In this document: positions 11,651 to 23,223 of the stretch, one piece after another | Layout: each line of letters opens with the position of its first letter | How positions within the stretch are numbered: the stretch's first letter is position 1 | Assembly: GCA_037501455.1 (NCBI GenBank) | Contig: CM074858.1 | Coordinates: forward strand, 85,658,501 to 85,722,500 | Length of the DNA stretch: 64,000 nucleotides | Source of the DNA: Lantana camara | Taxonomy: Eukaryota > Streptophyta > Magnoliopsida > Lamiales > Verbenaceae | Direction: 5' to 3' | Program-made: the position numbers and the translations under genes | The notes under the pieces: model-generated | The model's input: only the letters and a program-made list of their open reading frames with translations | Database searches by the model: none | What the model was told of the DNA's origin: nothing

Positions 11651-14590
11651 TATGAATGGGTTTGCATTTCATATTGTAGAGAATCACAGAACTACAACCT
11701 AAATCCTAAGCAGAGAAAATATGAGCATGGTGAATAATAATGTAATACACAAGATTTAGGTCTTTTAATCATATGTAGCTCCCTTTGTTTTTAGAGATCT
11801 TAAAATCCCAACCATCTTAGAGGAAACTTTTTTTCCCATTGGGTACTGAGATTCCAAGCACCTTATCTTGGACCCACGACTCGCGGACATCCTCAATAAA
11901 GCCTTAGGTAGGTACAACTTGCAAATTCCATCTCTATGGAACTCTCATTAATATTTTTGCATCACCCATCTTTCAATATGGACCCACGACTCATGCGACA
12001 TCCATATTTACTTAGGTCTCGTTTACTTTGGCTCTAACAGTGGGTTAAGACTAATTGCCTGCCTAATTCTTCCGTTTACTTTGAATAGTCTGCGGCCTGC
12101 AAAAACCGTATAAGCCTGTAGGCTAGCCATGTTTTGGGGGTTGCTGGAAAACATGGCAAATTGCCATGTTCTACTAGACATGGTTGTAAAGCCAAGGTCG
12201 CCAATTACAATTCCCCCCTAGAGTTGGTGTAATTTACAAGTTCCTGCCACTAAAAATCACTTCCCTCTCAATTTTTGCTTTTCCCTTTCCTACTGGCGCC
12301 TGAAATTTTGGAGTCGTAATTTTGTTGATATACTCCTTTTGAAATGTTCCCCTCACTTACGCAGATTTGATCTGCAAGAATGAAGCTCTTCCATGACGTG
12401 ATTCCCTCATCGCTCGCTAAAAGGAGAATATCTATTTCATATAAATTAAAAGGAGAATATCTATTTAAGAAGATATATGATTGGAGAATATCTATTTTGT
12501 ATAAATTAAAAGCAGAAATTTGAATCTGAACTTACCTAGCGCAACCGAAGATTTATCGTTGAAAGGGAATGGGAAAAAATTCTGGGGTAGGGTTATGCAC
12601 TTCCAACACAAGTGTAAAAGAATCCAATCCATTGGCCTCACAAATAAAAAATTCTAAAGGAGGGCATTTTGGTATTTTACATAAGAAAACACTACACATA
12701 CATGAAAAGTAAATGACTTATACTAGTATTCTTCCAATAAATCAGAACACAAAAAAGTAAAAGTAAACAATGGATATGGACAAATAGTGTAACTAAGCTA
12801 ACTGCGAAAACATGACCTCCAAAAACCTTCCCACCCAAAGTAAATGAGGCCTTAGGTGTTAAGCAGAACCCATCAATCATAAGATCATGATTAAACTTAG
12901 TTCGGAACGACCCACGACTCGCGGACATCGCCCATTCCAAAATAACTATGAAATATTAATCACTTAAAGTAATTAATTAGGAAACTAAGAACTAATAGGT
13001 TTCACATAGCCACCCCACGACTTATGGATAACAACTAGCTCCCCTATTAAAGTTAAATCCTATTGATAGAATGCTAGGAATTTTATTTAAAGTTCTCACT
13101 TTTTACAAAATACTTATTTTTTGAAATTGCTTAATATTTATGGGATTTTTCGAATACTGGAGAGTTGTCCAGTTTTGACCTCACCAATATGTACAGTTAT
13201 CCATTTTAATTAATCTTGTTTAATGCAGTTTCACATAAATGCATTACACACAAGTAATTAGCAGATAACATGTCCTAGCATGATACTAATATGAGATGAT
13301 CATGGGTTTTCCTATCTTATGCGTGATATGTGGGAGCCACTCCACAACCACAAGTTCTAACATACAAGCCACATAAAACAGTTTAAATCACATAAGGGAA
13401 TTGGAAATAAAACGATGCCCTATCTATTACAATAATAGAAACCCTCCTAACATAAAATAGAAAAACCTCACTTTCCTATAATCTACTCTCTTAACATAAA
13501 ATAATATGGCTCAATCTTCATATTGGCCATAGAGAAATACGCGGGGCATACCCCAGCCTCAAAACAGTAATATGGAAAGCCACATAATAAACACATAATA
13601 GTACACACATAAGTGTGGCACCAACCCCAATTGAAAAACGCAACTATGGGGTTCCAACCCCAAATTTAAACCATCCATGTACATAAATCAAAACATCCAC
13701 AAGACTAACCCATGATCACCTAATATTCTAAAATAACAGGGATTTAAATTTACCAATAAATTTAAAATTCCTTTAACTTTAAGTTCTACTAACACAAAGT
13801 AATCTGAAAACAGTTCCTTGTTCAAGAATATATTCATAATCAAAAGCTCAAATTTGAGAAAATTCAAGTTAATTCAAAATTAACAATTTTATAAAATGAT
13901 TATTTCAAAAATAATAATATTAATTTTCCCAAAAAATTAAATCAGACTTTAATTCCCAAAATTCCCAAATCATGATTTTATTTCAAAAATAAAATATTTT
14001 CAGTAAAAAAATAATAATTTTAAAATAATATTAAAATAAAATTTACGCGCACAGCCCGTACTGGCAGGCAGGACACGCGCGCGCGCGGGAGGGAGACACG
14101 TGCAGCAGCACGCACCCCTGCTCGGGCGTCTAGGTGAGTAGCAGGCAGGCAGCACGCGGCTGCCTGTGCGCGCGCGTCCCTGGGCGGACCAGGGATGTTC
14201 CGCGCGGCCATCGGGACTGGGCAGAAACCTGCTGCCCGGTGGCCCCGAACACGTCCATCGCGTCGTTTTCGACCCCATCTCGACCTGTTCGCATGCGGTA
14301 ACGACGAGCGACAAACTCCCTTGGTGCTCATCGTCCTGCACTGATTTTCATGCCAATTTTTCAGAAAATTTTTTATTTAAATTTGAGAATTAAAATAACG
14401 ATTTTAATTAATCTAAAATTTAAAACAAATCTAATAATTTTTCAAAAAACCTTTTTCTCAAATTTTCAGGAAACCTCTCAGATTCAAAAGCTCAGATTAT
14501 GAAACAAATTCAAGAATACTTAACTGTAACTCAGATTCAAGAATTTCTCAAAATTCAAATAAAAGGCAGATTAGAAATAGACCTTGCAAG
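11651..14590 (-). other. Leader of Copia-3 (contains the MITE)
   Basis: Homologous to the leaders of Copia-1 and Copia-2. The fourfold motif is found at about 11873-11890, 11982-11999, 12909-12926 and 13014-13030, the last two now separated from the first two by the MITE. A GC-rich zone lies at about 14040-14340, its sequence much diverged from the other copies. No gene is supported. Confidence 0.72.
12015..12851. mobile_element. Tourist-like MITE (PIF/Harbinger type) in Copia-3
   Basis: Bounded by 17-bp terminal inverted repeats, GGTCTCGTTTACTTTGG on the left and its near reverse complement CCAAAGTAAATGAGGCC on the right. TTA duplications lie at 12012-12014 and 12852-12854. Copia-2 at 44105-44120 shows the empty site with one TTA. 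The 3-bp TTA target and the GGCCTC-like terminus are known for PIF/Harbinger MITEs. At 837 bp it has no transposase ORF. Short internal direct repeats (GGAGAATATCTATTT) occur at about 12422-12505. Confidence 0.85.
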
Positions 14591-14605
14591 GTGGCTCTGA
14601 TACCA
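14591..14605 (-). other. Primer binding site of Copia-3
   Basis: The minus strand reads TGGTATCAGAGCCAC two bases inside the LTR end. It is the same initiator-Met type as Copia-1 and fixes the element's orientation. Confidence 0.88.
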
Positions 14606-14607
14606 CT

Positions 14608-15425
14608 TGTTGGGAAAAACATAAACAGAAAACGCAGTGGAATTAAATTTTTTTTTTCAAAAGCAAGATCAGACTTACAATTTCTATTTCTAATCTTAGG
14701 GATCAAGAACTTACAACAGTCGTCGCTTTCTTGACACGTTTTGAGCCACCCTCAAATGCGTTTCATGCGGTAATGGCAACCCTGTCCCTCGAAAGTTTCT
14801 TTCTACTTTAGATTCCATAGTAGGTTTCCTCTAGAGTAATAATCAACACCAACCTAGATTCAAATCATGTTAGGGAAAGTGCTAGTGATATAACATGTGT
14901 AAAGAAAGAAACATAAAACGAGAAGAAAGAGAGCAAGAGAATTATCCCATCTTGAAGCCATCATCGTTTGGGCGTGATCCCGTGCTCACGCGTAAGCCAA
15001 AATTTCGCACCCCTTAGCCTATAAATAGGCTAGGGTTTCGAACCCTAAGTCTTATTGGAATTGGATTCCAACTTTGCCTTTTTTCCTATTTTCTTTCTCT
15101 ACAAGTAATAGGAATCTTGTTCAAAATAAGATATCTAATCTTCTAGAAAGAGAGTTCCTAATTAATTAGGAATATTTAATTATTCCAATAATAGTTAAAT
15201 ATTTTATTCCAATAATATTTATTCTAATCACGTTAGAATTAATATTTACTAGAATATTAAATAGAAGATATTTAGTATTTATTTATTTGTCTATTCTAAT
15301 AAATTAGAACAACTAAATAATTAAATGCTTAAATATTTAGAATTAATTCTCTAGTTAATTCCATGAAGGGCTTTAGAATTAATTCTCTAATTAATTCTAA
15401 CGAGATGAAATTAATCCTTTTGATC
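14608..15425 (-). repeat. 5' LTR of Copia-3, left segment
   Basis: Begins TGTTGGGAAAAAC next to the PBS, like the Copia-2 LTR start. It is interrupted after 15425 by Tekay-1, whose GATCT target duplication is 15421-15425. A TATA-like CTATAAATAGG palindrome lies at about 15019-15030. The rest is AT-rich with repeated TTAATTCT blocks. The sequence has diverged clearly from the other Copia LTRs. Confidence 0.85.
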
Positions 15426-15754
15426 TTGTGACATCCCAATTTTTTCGGACTTTCAGGTATACCTTAATGTACATAATTTAATTAAATAATTACGTGATTA
15501 TGTGATATTTAAATGTTAATGTGATTATTTGAAGTTATCTGAATTTATTTGATTAAGTATGAATTTGATTTTGAACGTTTATGATTTTATGTTCTCGAAT
15601 TTGCTCTATTTTATATCCTAATTTAATTCTGATTTTTGTGAATTTTTTATATGCGTGAATTACGTGAGTTATGAACTTGTTCTTATGCTCGTTTTAAGTT
15701 TTGGAACTTGTTCGACTCGTCTTTTATTTTATTTTGGGAGACTGGACCTAAAGG

Positions 15755-15860
15755 GGGCTAAAGGGCATTTAGCGAACCTTGGGTTCCAGGAAGCATAATT
15801 TGAGCTCGGGAATTCAGATTCGAATTCCGTAACCTCTATCGAACTCGTATCGATCATTTG
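15755..15860 (+). promoter_or_regulatory. Conserved U3 block with inverted repeat, Tekay-1 5' LTR
   Basis: A block reading TTAGCGAACC, GGGTTCC, TTGAGCTCGGGAATTC and CGAATTCCGT is shared with the LARD LTRs and the 48041 LTR, although the surrounding LTR sequence differs. The inverted repeat arms are at 15809-15816 and 15821-15828. Role unknown; conservation across LTR families suggests a cis function. Confidence 0.55.
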
Positions 15861-16627
15861 GGATCATTAAATAGAGCCTTATATTTTTCTAAGCCTATTT
15901 AGATCCTCAAATTTTGACCGGAATGAGCCTCACGTGCAAAATCGACCCTTATTCACTCTTTTAGCCATAACTCAAGCAACACTTAACCAAATAAAGTGAA
16001 ACTTAGCCCCACACTCTCCCAACTTAATCCCCTTTCAACTATTAGCCTCCATTTCATCCAAGCTTAACGAAAAAGAGAGAAATTGCTGCCAAAACCGAGA
16101 CACAAGAAGAGGCAAAAATATACTATTCACTTTTTACCCTTTTGAACTCAAATCTCCACCAAATCGCACCAGATTCAAAAGGTAAGCTTGGAATTTTGTT
16201 CTTTATCTTCTTCTCTTTGTTTAGACTTCTTATTTGCTGAAAATCATGGAGAAATGAGCATGTTTTGATCAATATAGTGAATAGTAAGGATTTTGGTATA
16301 TTTTGATGAATTTGGGTGATCTCTTGGGGATTTCTTGGAAGTTTTGCATCCTAATTGATCTTGAAGCATCTTAGAATAAGTTTATGGAATGATTTTTCAT
16401 GAGAATCAAGGAATCATTGGATATCATTTGGGATTTTTGAAGTTTTTCATGAAAGGATGAACATATATGCATCTCTTGCCTTTAATCATGTGTATCTTCA
16501 TGTTTAGTTCGATTAATTGCATGAAATGGATGAAATCTTGTTATATTATCATCCTATTATGTGTATAATTGAAGCATGCTTTACTTTGACCTTTGTTGGA
16601 GTTTTTGGCTTGAAAATCCATTTTTCC

Positions 16628-16853
16628 CCTGCTGTCGAAGGAGGTCGCGGCCGTGATCGTTTTTAGTGTAATTTTGGTAGAGGTCGTGACCCGTTCTTGG
16701 TTGAGTTTCGAGTTGTGCAGGCTTCAGGTCTGAACCGCGACCTCCCCTACGTTGTTTTGGGGTAGTGGCCGCAACCGTCTTTTAGCCCAACTTCGAGTAG
16801 TAGGTCACGACCGCGACAATTTCGTGTGGAATATGGGTAGCGGCCATGACCCC
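16628..16853 (+). repeat. Cluster of GGTCGCGACC-like motifs in Tekay-1 LTR
   Basis: About six variants of GGTCGCGGCCGTGATC, AGGTCGTGACC, CCGCGACCTCC, GTGGCCGCAACC, GGTCACGACCGCGAC and GCGGCCATGACC lie in about 225 bp of otherwise AT-rich LTR. The cluster recurs at about 24418-24645 and, reversed, at about 62527-62745. Confidence 0.7.
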
Positions 16854-18529
16854 CCTGCATGCGTGAGTAGTTGTTTCTTCGTTTTGCTTGTGTTTGCTCG
16901 CTTTATGTGGTTCGTTTATGACTTATATATTAGGTTAAATTGTTATATTATATGATAAGCTTTATGTTATGAATTTATAGCTCGTTTGTGAAATTTGACC
17001 TAATATGCAAAATGGGACCTTGTATGATTTAAATATGAATTCATTTCATTTCATTGGCATCATATACATGCATACACATTTTCCGAGCGTCTTTATGGTA
17101 CATTTTGAGTCTAAGAGTATCCGTTCTTGTTTGTTTTGTCCAGTAGACCTCCTATTGACCACGAGGTTTCTCCTTAAGCGTCCGGTTCTCTTTCTTTTGT
17201 CACCTCTACACGTTTGGAAGGTGAGATTTTGTTCTTTTAGCTATAATGACCTAAAACCCTAACTGATTTGAATCCCGCATGCGAGTTATGTATATTATCT
17301 TTTAGATACTTGCTTGATATATACATTGAGGACTTGTTCCATTTGTTATAAGACTTTGAAAACGACTTGTATACGTATATAAGTTATTTTACGGTTGTTT
17401 TGGAAACCTTTAATAAGTGTGAGTGTGTAAGCGAGTTTTGGGCTTTGGAAGATAAGCTTTGTTGGAAAATAGGATTTTGAACTATGATTTGGGCCCCGAA
17501 GAATGGTATGGTATCTCGAGACGGCCGAGGGGTCGCCGAGCTCTTCCATCAACATTTTCCTTTGAGAGTCTCGCTAACCTTAGAAGGTTGAGGAAGGGCG
17601 TTTCTCCTGAGCCTTTGGAAGTAACCGGCGAAGATTTCAAGGAAGTAATTAACCTTGTCTCATGTGAATTTGATAGGTAGTTAGGGCCGTCAACCCTTCT
17701 ATCACCCGGAGAAAGGATGGTTTATGAATTTTGTTTTAATTATGTCTTTGTTTGTGGGAGTTGGAGGATTGACTCATACTTGCCGAGTCGTGTGAATTTG
17801 TATGATCTATGAAACTGGAATGGAGTCCTAAATACCTAAAATTTGACATTTTGGCCTATGGCCTTAACTTCTTTCAATATTTATATACATATCTACTACG
17901 GGAAAATGCTTTAGCTTGCAAAAACCAATCCCGGTTTATGGATCTTTTTATGATTTGATTATATGCTTTGCTCTATAAGTATTATGGGTGCGTGTGTCAA
18001 CCCCCTCACTAGTCACTAGGACTAACCCTCGATGTTTTTCCCCTTTTTCCCCTTCTTTGAGTTGCAGGTACCGTGGGAGTCGAGCTAAGCGGCAAGTTTA
18101 TTTTCGAGCCTTACTTGTTTCATAGCTCGAGTCTTCATTATTGCTTTTGTAGTGGTTATTTAGCACTTATGAATTATGTAGTCCTGTATTATGAATTCTT
18201 AATATGGAGCTATGAGTACTTGAGACTTAGGTTATTTTGGCCCGGGTTAGGCATTGTATAATTGTAGTCGAATCTTTTATGCTCTTATGACTCAATGTTA
18301 TGTATATGTTGATCTTGGGTACTTGTTATGAACTACTTTATCGCTTCCGCTATTTTATTGATTTTTATGCACTCTGATTGAGGGTTAGGCCTCCTAGCTA
18401 CTGTGTGAGTTTTGTTTGTCTCCCGTTCACTATTGGTGGATACGTGTGCGGATTCTTCATTTCGTTACACGTGTCGGACTTTAGTGCGGGGGATGTGGTG
18501 CCCTTCGCTCGGGGTGTTACATCCTTAAG

Positions 18530-18541
18530 TGGTATCAGAGC
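18530..18541 (+). other. Primer binding site of Tekay-1 (tRNA-iMet type)
   Basis: TGGTATCAGAGC lies eight bases after the LTR end, with spacer TCCTTAAG. The same spacer and PBS occur in the LARD. Confidence 0.9.
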
Positions 18542-18730
18542 TCTCGGTTGCAAAACTGGAGCTCTAGAGTGGTGTTGGGTCTATCTAGGTCGTTCGGCTT
18601 AGGGTTATGTGATTACTTGCATTCAACTATACATTTATGTGACTTATTTGTTTAAATTTTTATTAATTGCTTCCATGAACATGCACTGAACCCCATGCAT
18701 CAATATTCTCTTTGATTTGTGATTTTCAGG

Positions 18731-19948
18731 ATGCCTCCATGAAGGAGAATGGATAGGGAACAAACCCCAGATCTTAATCAACCTCCTCCACAAGCACCAC
18801 CACATCAACCATTGAATGCCGAAAATATTGTTCAGGCTCTTCTGAACCAACTTCAATAGAACCAACGGAATCAAAATCCACAGGTGGATGTACAAGAAGG
18901 GCAAGTCACACCGACCTATCGTGAATTTCGAAACAACAATCCTCCTAAGTGGTTTGGGGGAGATGATATTAAAGTAGAGGAGTGGCTATCAGAAATTATT
19001 GGAATTTGGGAAATTTGTCCGGCTCCTTCTCATAAAAAGGCAATATGTATCGGTCGATTTATCCAAGGTCCGGCTACAAGATGGTTGAAAGCAATGAGAT
19101 CCAAGTTGGAAAGAAGCGGAGAGGAATTTAATTGGGAGAATTTCGTGAGGGAATTCCACAACAAGTATATCCCTCCAAGTGCTCGCGAAAGAAGGCTTCA
19201 AGAATTTTCTGATTTAAAGCAAGGAACCAAAACGGTTGAAGAATACATTCTTGAGTTCGAGAGATTGGCTACCTATGCCATACATATTACCGATGTTGAA
19301 TCCTTGAAAGCCCGGAGTTTTATTCATAGTTTGAGAAGGGAGATTCAAGAAGCTTTACAAGCTGCCTCCGTTGATACTTGGGAGAAAGCTACTAGGAAGG
19401 CTTTGAAAGTTGAAGCTCAGAAACTAAGGTTGAAGCCCCCGGTTTTTCCTTCGGGGTAGGGTTCGGGTTCTATCTCTTATTTGGGTAAGAGGCCTATTTC
19501 TCAAAGTGGGCCTCCGGTCTTCAAGCCCAAAGGTTCTAACACTTTCAATAAGAAGCCCCGACCCCAGGGACAGGCTGTGGCAGCCGCTCTACCAGCGCCA
19601 ATTGAATACTCTTATTGTAAAGGTCCTAATTATACCGAGGCGACGTGTAGGAAGAAATTGGGAAGATGCTATGGTTGTGGTGAGCCCGGTCACATGATCA
19701 ACGTTTGTCCTAAGAAGAAGAATCCTCAACCCTTGAATGCTATGCCTCCGAGAGCTCCTATCCAAGCAAGGGCCTATGCACTTGAAGGCGAAGAAGAGGA
19801 TGCTCAAGTGGATGCAAATGCCATCGTGGAAGGTACTATTAACATTCATGGCATTCCATTGTATGTATTATTTGATCCGGGAGCAACGCATTCTTTTATT
19901 GCTTCCCGATTTATTCCTTTTTTTTTTTTTTCCTGTTGCTTGCCTTGA
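18731..19948 (+). pseudogene. gag: Tekay-1 gag and start of protease (pseudogene)
   Basis: One frame from an ATG at 18731, broken by stops at 18740 (an Arg-like CGA-to-TGA change), 18857 and 19457 (both CAG-to-TAG-like). The middle part reads as a retrotransposon Gag capsid (PPKWFGGDD, GPATRWLKAM, REFHNKYIPPSARERR, SDLKQGTKTVEEY). A CCHC zinc knuckle CYGCGEPGHMINVC follows at about 19669-19710. The protease motif begins as LFDPGATHSF at about 19868, where a Pro replaces the usual Ser/Thr after the catalytic Asp. The frame ends just after a run of 14 T at 19918-19931. Confidence 0.88.
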
Positions 19949-20895
19949 TAATTCTTTTGTGGTTAGTTCCCCACTCGGGGGAAGTTTGGTAACGGACCGT
20001 GTTTTCCGTGGGTGCCCGGTGGTTGTTGAAGGTCAAGAGTATTCGGCGGATTCGATTGAGATGCCTGTGAAGAGGTATGGGGTGATTTTGGGGATGGACT
20101 GGTTGTTTCGACACCGAGTAAAGATGGATTGTTTTGCTCAGAAGGTGACTTTGGGTTCTACGGTATTTTCGGGTCAAAGGTTGAAGATCTGCCCGTTTAT
20201 TTCCTTTATGGAAGTAAGTAAATTGTTCCGGGATGGTGTGATGGGCTACGTGGCCTGTCTTTTGCATAAACCAAAAGACCAGGCCAAGCTCGAGGAGACG
20301 GAGATCATGAAGGAGTTTCCCGATGTCTTCCCAGAGAATTTGGGATCTTTACCTCCGGATTGGAGACGTCGAATTTGTAATTGATCTCTATCCCGGAGCA
20401 GAACCTTATGCGAAATCTCCCTATAGGATGGCTCCAGCGGAGTTGAAGGAGCTGAAGGCGTAACTTGATGAGCTCTTAGAGTGTGGTTACATTCGCCCGA
20501 GCACTTCTCCGTGGGGTGCTCCTTTCCTGTTTGTAAAGAAGAAAGACGAGACTTTGCGAATGTGTATTGACAATCGTGAGCTGAACTGGTTAACAGTTAA
20601 TAATAAATACCCACTTTCTCATATTGAAGAGTTGTTTGATCTTCTTCAGGGTTCGTGTGTTTATTCCAAGCTGGATTTAAGACAAGGGTATTATCAGTTG
20701 TGTATCCGAGAGGAAGACATACCAAAGACGGGTTTCAACACTCGTTATGGGCACTTCGAGTTCGTGGTTATGCCTTTTGGTCTTACTAATGCCCCAACCA
20801 CGTTTATGGATATGATGCACCAAATATTCCAGCCTTACCTCGATAAATTCGTGGTCATCTTTATAGATGATATTTTGGTGTATTCGAGGTCCTAG
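19949..20895 (+). pseudogene. pol: Tekay-1 protease end and N-terminal RT (pseudogene)
   Basis: After the poly-T run the reading moves to another frame, with VVEGQEYSADSI and the GVILGMDWL motif of gypsy proteases at about 20070-20105. A second shift at about 20360 leads to the start of [22 protein letters not shown], then a stop at 20461. RT blocks follow: [23 protein letters not shown] and the catalytic FIDDILVYS at about 20860. The frame ends at 20895 through loss of one base. The product would be the polymerase core copying element RNA. Confidence 0.87.
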
Positions 20896-22970
20896 AAGAA
20901 CATGCGCCGCATTTGAGAATGGTATTGTCAACACTTCGAGAGTATCGATTGTTTTCCAATTTAAGCAAGTGTGAGTTCTGGATAGATCGGGTTACGTTTT
21001 TGGGTCACTTCATTTCGGGAAAAAGTATAGAAGTGGATCCGATGAAGATAGAAATAGTTATGTTATGGAAACAGCCGAAGAATGTCTCTGAAGTGATAAG
21101 CTTTCTAGGTTTAGTGGGGTATTATAGGCGCTTTGTGAAAGACTTCTCGAAGATTGCCTCCCCGTTGACTCGGTTAACAAAGAAAGAAGTTAAGTTCGAG
21201 TGGGATGAGGCGTGTGAGAAGAGTTTTTAAACTCTTAAGAAAAGATTGACTTCTACACCGGTTTTAACCCTACCCGAGGGTTCCGAAGGCTACTCAGTTT
21301 ACATCGATGCATCGAAGGAAGGGCTCGGTTGTGTGTTGATGTAGAATGGCAAGGTAGTAGCCTACGCGTCTAGAAAGTTAAAAGATCAGGAGAAGAACTA
21401 TCCCACTCATGATTTAGAGCTTGTTGTAGTTGTTTTTGCCTTGATGAAATGGTGTCATTATCTCTACGGGGTTACTTTTGAGGTGTTCACCGACCACCAA
21501 AGACTTAAGTATTTATTTACTCAGAAAGATTTAAACGTGAGGCAAAGGCGTTGGGTTGAACTACTAGAGGACTATGATTACAAAATTCAATACCACCCAG
21601 GTAAAGCTAATGTGGTGGCGGATGCTTTGAGCAGAAAAGCTAGTGTTTCAAGTTTGGTAGCGGGTTCAAGTAAGCAGAATCCAGTGTTCTTGGTTTCAGA
21701 AGCTCGTTTGGTAAATATTTTTGTTCAACCGGCTTTGAAACCAAGGTTGATTGAAGCTCAATCTAATGATCCGAAAATTCATAGATTAGTGGCCAAGGCA
21801 AGGAGTGATCCGGAGACTAAGTTCGGGTTTGATGATTCGGGTTTATTTCGATTTAAGGCTTGGGTTTGTGTTCCGGAGGACCTTAAACAGTTAGTTCTTG
21901 ATGAACCACATCGATCGGCTTATACGATACATCCCGGTACTACTAAGATGTATAGAGATTTAAGGACTTTGTATTGGTGGAATAGCATGAAAAGAGATGT
22001 TACCAATTTTGTAAGAAGGTGTCTAACATGCCAATTGATGAAAGCTGAGCACCAGAAACCGGGAGAAACTCTCCAACCACTTCTAATTCCCGAATGGAAG
22101 TGGGAGCAAGTGACGATGGACTTCTTGTCCGGCTTGCCAAGGACCAAAGGAGGTTTCGATGGGATTTGGGTCATAATTGATCGATTTTCGAAGTCGGCTC
22201 ATTTTCTCAAGGTTCGGATGTCCGATAAAGTGCCTAAGCTAGCTAAATTGTACCGGAAGGAGATTGTGAGATTACATGGTGCCCCAGTCAGTATCGTTTC
22301 AGATAGACATCCACGGTTTGCAACGAGTTTTCGGCAGGAATTATAGAAGTGTATGGGTACAAAGCTCCAATTTAGTACCGCATCTCACCCACAAACGGAT
22401 GGGCAATCCGAGAGGTTAATAAAATATCTTGAGGACATGCTTCGTGCTTGTGCCTTAGATTATCAAGACTCGTGGGATGAGCATTTGGACTTGGTCGAGT
22501 TCGCCTATAATAATAGCTTTCAGACATCGATTGGTATAGCTACGTATGAGGTACTGTATGGAAGGAAGTGTCGGTCACCTCTATTTTGGGATATTGATGA
22601 ATGGAGGTGGACCAAGGATGGTAAGCTCGACAGAGCTAAGAAACCAGCGGAGATTCAGGATACCATCGAGAAAGTTAAAGTGATCAAACAACGATTAAAG
22701 GTGGCTTAGGACCAACAGAAAAGTTATGCGGATAAAAGAAGATGACCCTTAGAATTTCAAGTGGGAGATAAGGTTTTCTTGAAGCTATCTCCTAGAAAGG
22801 GGTTTACTCGGATTGGTAAAGGCGGGAAACTTAACCAACGCTACATAGACCCTTTTGAAATTCTTGAAAGAGTTGGGCAAGTAGCTTACGGTTTGGAATT
22901 ACCATTGAGTTTAACCGGGATACACAATGTTTTCCACGTCTCTCAGCTTCGGAAATTTTATCCCCGATGA
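20892..22970 (+). pseudogene. pol: Tekay-1 RT thumb, RNase H and integrase (pseudogene)
   Basis: One frame from 20892 with stops at 21228, 21342, 22344 (a Trp-like position), 22707 and 22744. Order of blocks: RT connection (VTFLGHFIS), RNase H ([27 protein letters not shown]), integrase zinc finger ([11 protein letters not shown] ... CLTCQLMK), core with Asp in TMDFLSGLP, Asp in IVSDRHPRF and Glu in GQSERLIK, then the GPF/Y-like FEILERVGQVAY and the typical IHNVFHVSQLRKF end. It would process reverse transcripts and insert the DNA. Several stops fit C-to-T change. Confidence 0.9.
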
Positions 22971-23195
22971 GTCTTCTATACTTCCCGTTGAAGAGGTGCA
23001 ACTAGAGCTGGATTTGACAATCAAGAAGCACCAGGTTAAAGTCTTAGACCGGAAGATGCAAGAATTGAGAAACTGAAAAATCCCCTTGGTAAAAGTCTTG
23101 TGGCGTGATCAAAATCCGAAGAAGCCACTTGGGAGACCGAGGAGAAAATGCAACAGTTGTACCCGGAACTTTTTAAGACTTCGCTTCGGACCTGA
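22966..23195 (+). pseudogene. Tekay-1 integrase tail with chromodomain (pseudogene)
   Basis: A frame change at about 22965 leads into VEEVQLELDL, KVLDRKMQELRN, a stop at 23074, then KIPLVKVLWRDQ. A second shift at about 23110 is needed to read EEATWETEEKMQQLYPELF, ending at 23195. IPLVKVLW...EEATWE is the conserved core of chromovirus integrase chromodomains, which in the family direct integration to particular chromatin. Here the domain is split, so it is not functional. Confidence 0.82.
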
Positions 23196-23210
23196 GGACA
23201 GGTCCTTTTG

Positions 23211-23222
23211 AAGGGGGAGAGG
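23211..23222 (+). other. Polypurine tract of Tekay-1
   Basis: AAGGGGGAGAGG lies directly before the 3' LTR. A matching tract is in the LARD (29422-29434, reversed) and a variant in Tekay-2 (63955-63970, reversed). Confidence 0.88.
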
Positions 23223-23223
23223 T

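Larger units (their letters stand above)
8563..14607 (-). mobile_element. Copia-3: decayed Ty1/copia interior (5' end at right)
   Basis: The stretch aligns in order with the interior of Copia-2 on the minus strand: RNase H next to 8563, RT to about 9900, linker and integrase to about 10900, gag to about 11650, then leader with the fourfold CCACGAGTCGTGG-type motif, GC-rich zone and PBS at 14591-14605. The 3' part was separated by the Copia-1 insertion and lies outside. Many indels and stops mark it as the oldest of the three Copia copies. It continues to the right into its 5' LTR (14608-15425, 36823-37610). Confidence 0.88.
15426..18521 (+). repeat. 5' LTR of Tekay-1
   Basis: TGTGACATCCC...GGGGTGTTACA, 3,096 bp. 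It matches 23224-25459 plus 35966-36817 and, in reverse, 60859-63954, which is also 3,096 bp by my boundaries. It contains the U3 inverted repeat (15809-15828) and a cluster of GGTCGCGACC-like motifs (about 16628-16853). Confidence 0.92.

Noticed and set aside
14000..14341. Overlapping 103- and 113-codon ORFs in Copia-3 leader
   Set aside because: GC-rich chance frames in a decayed element; no similarity to any protein I know.
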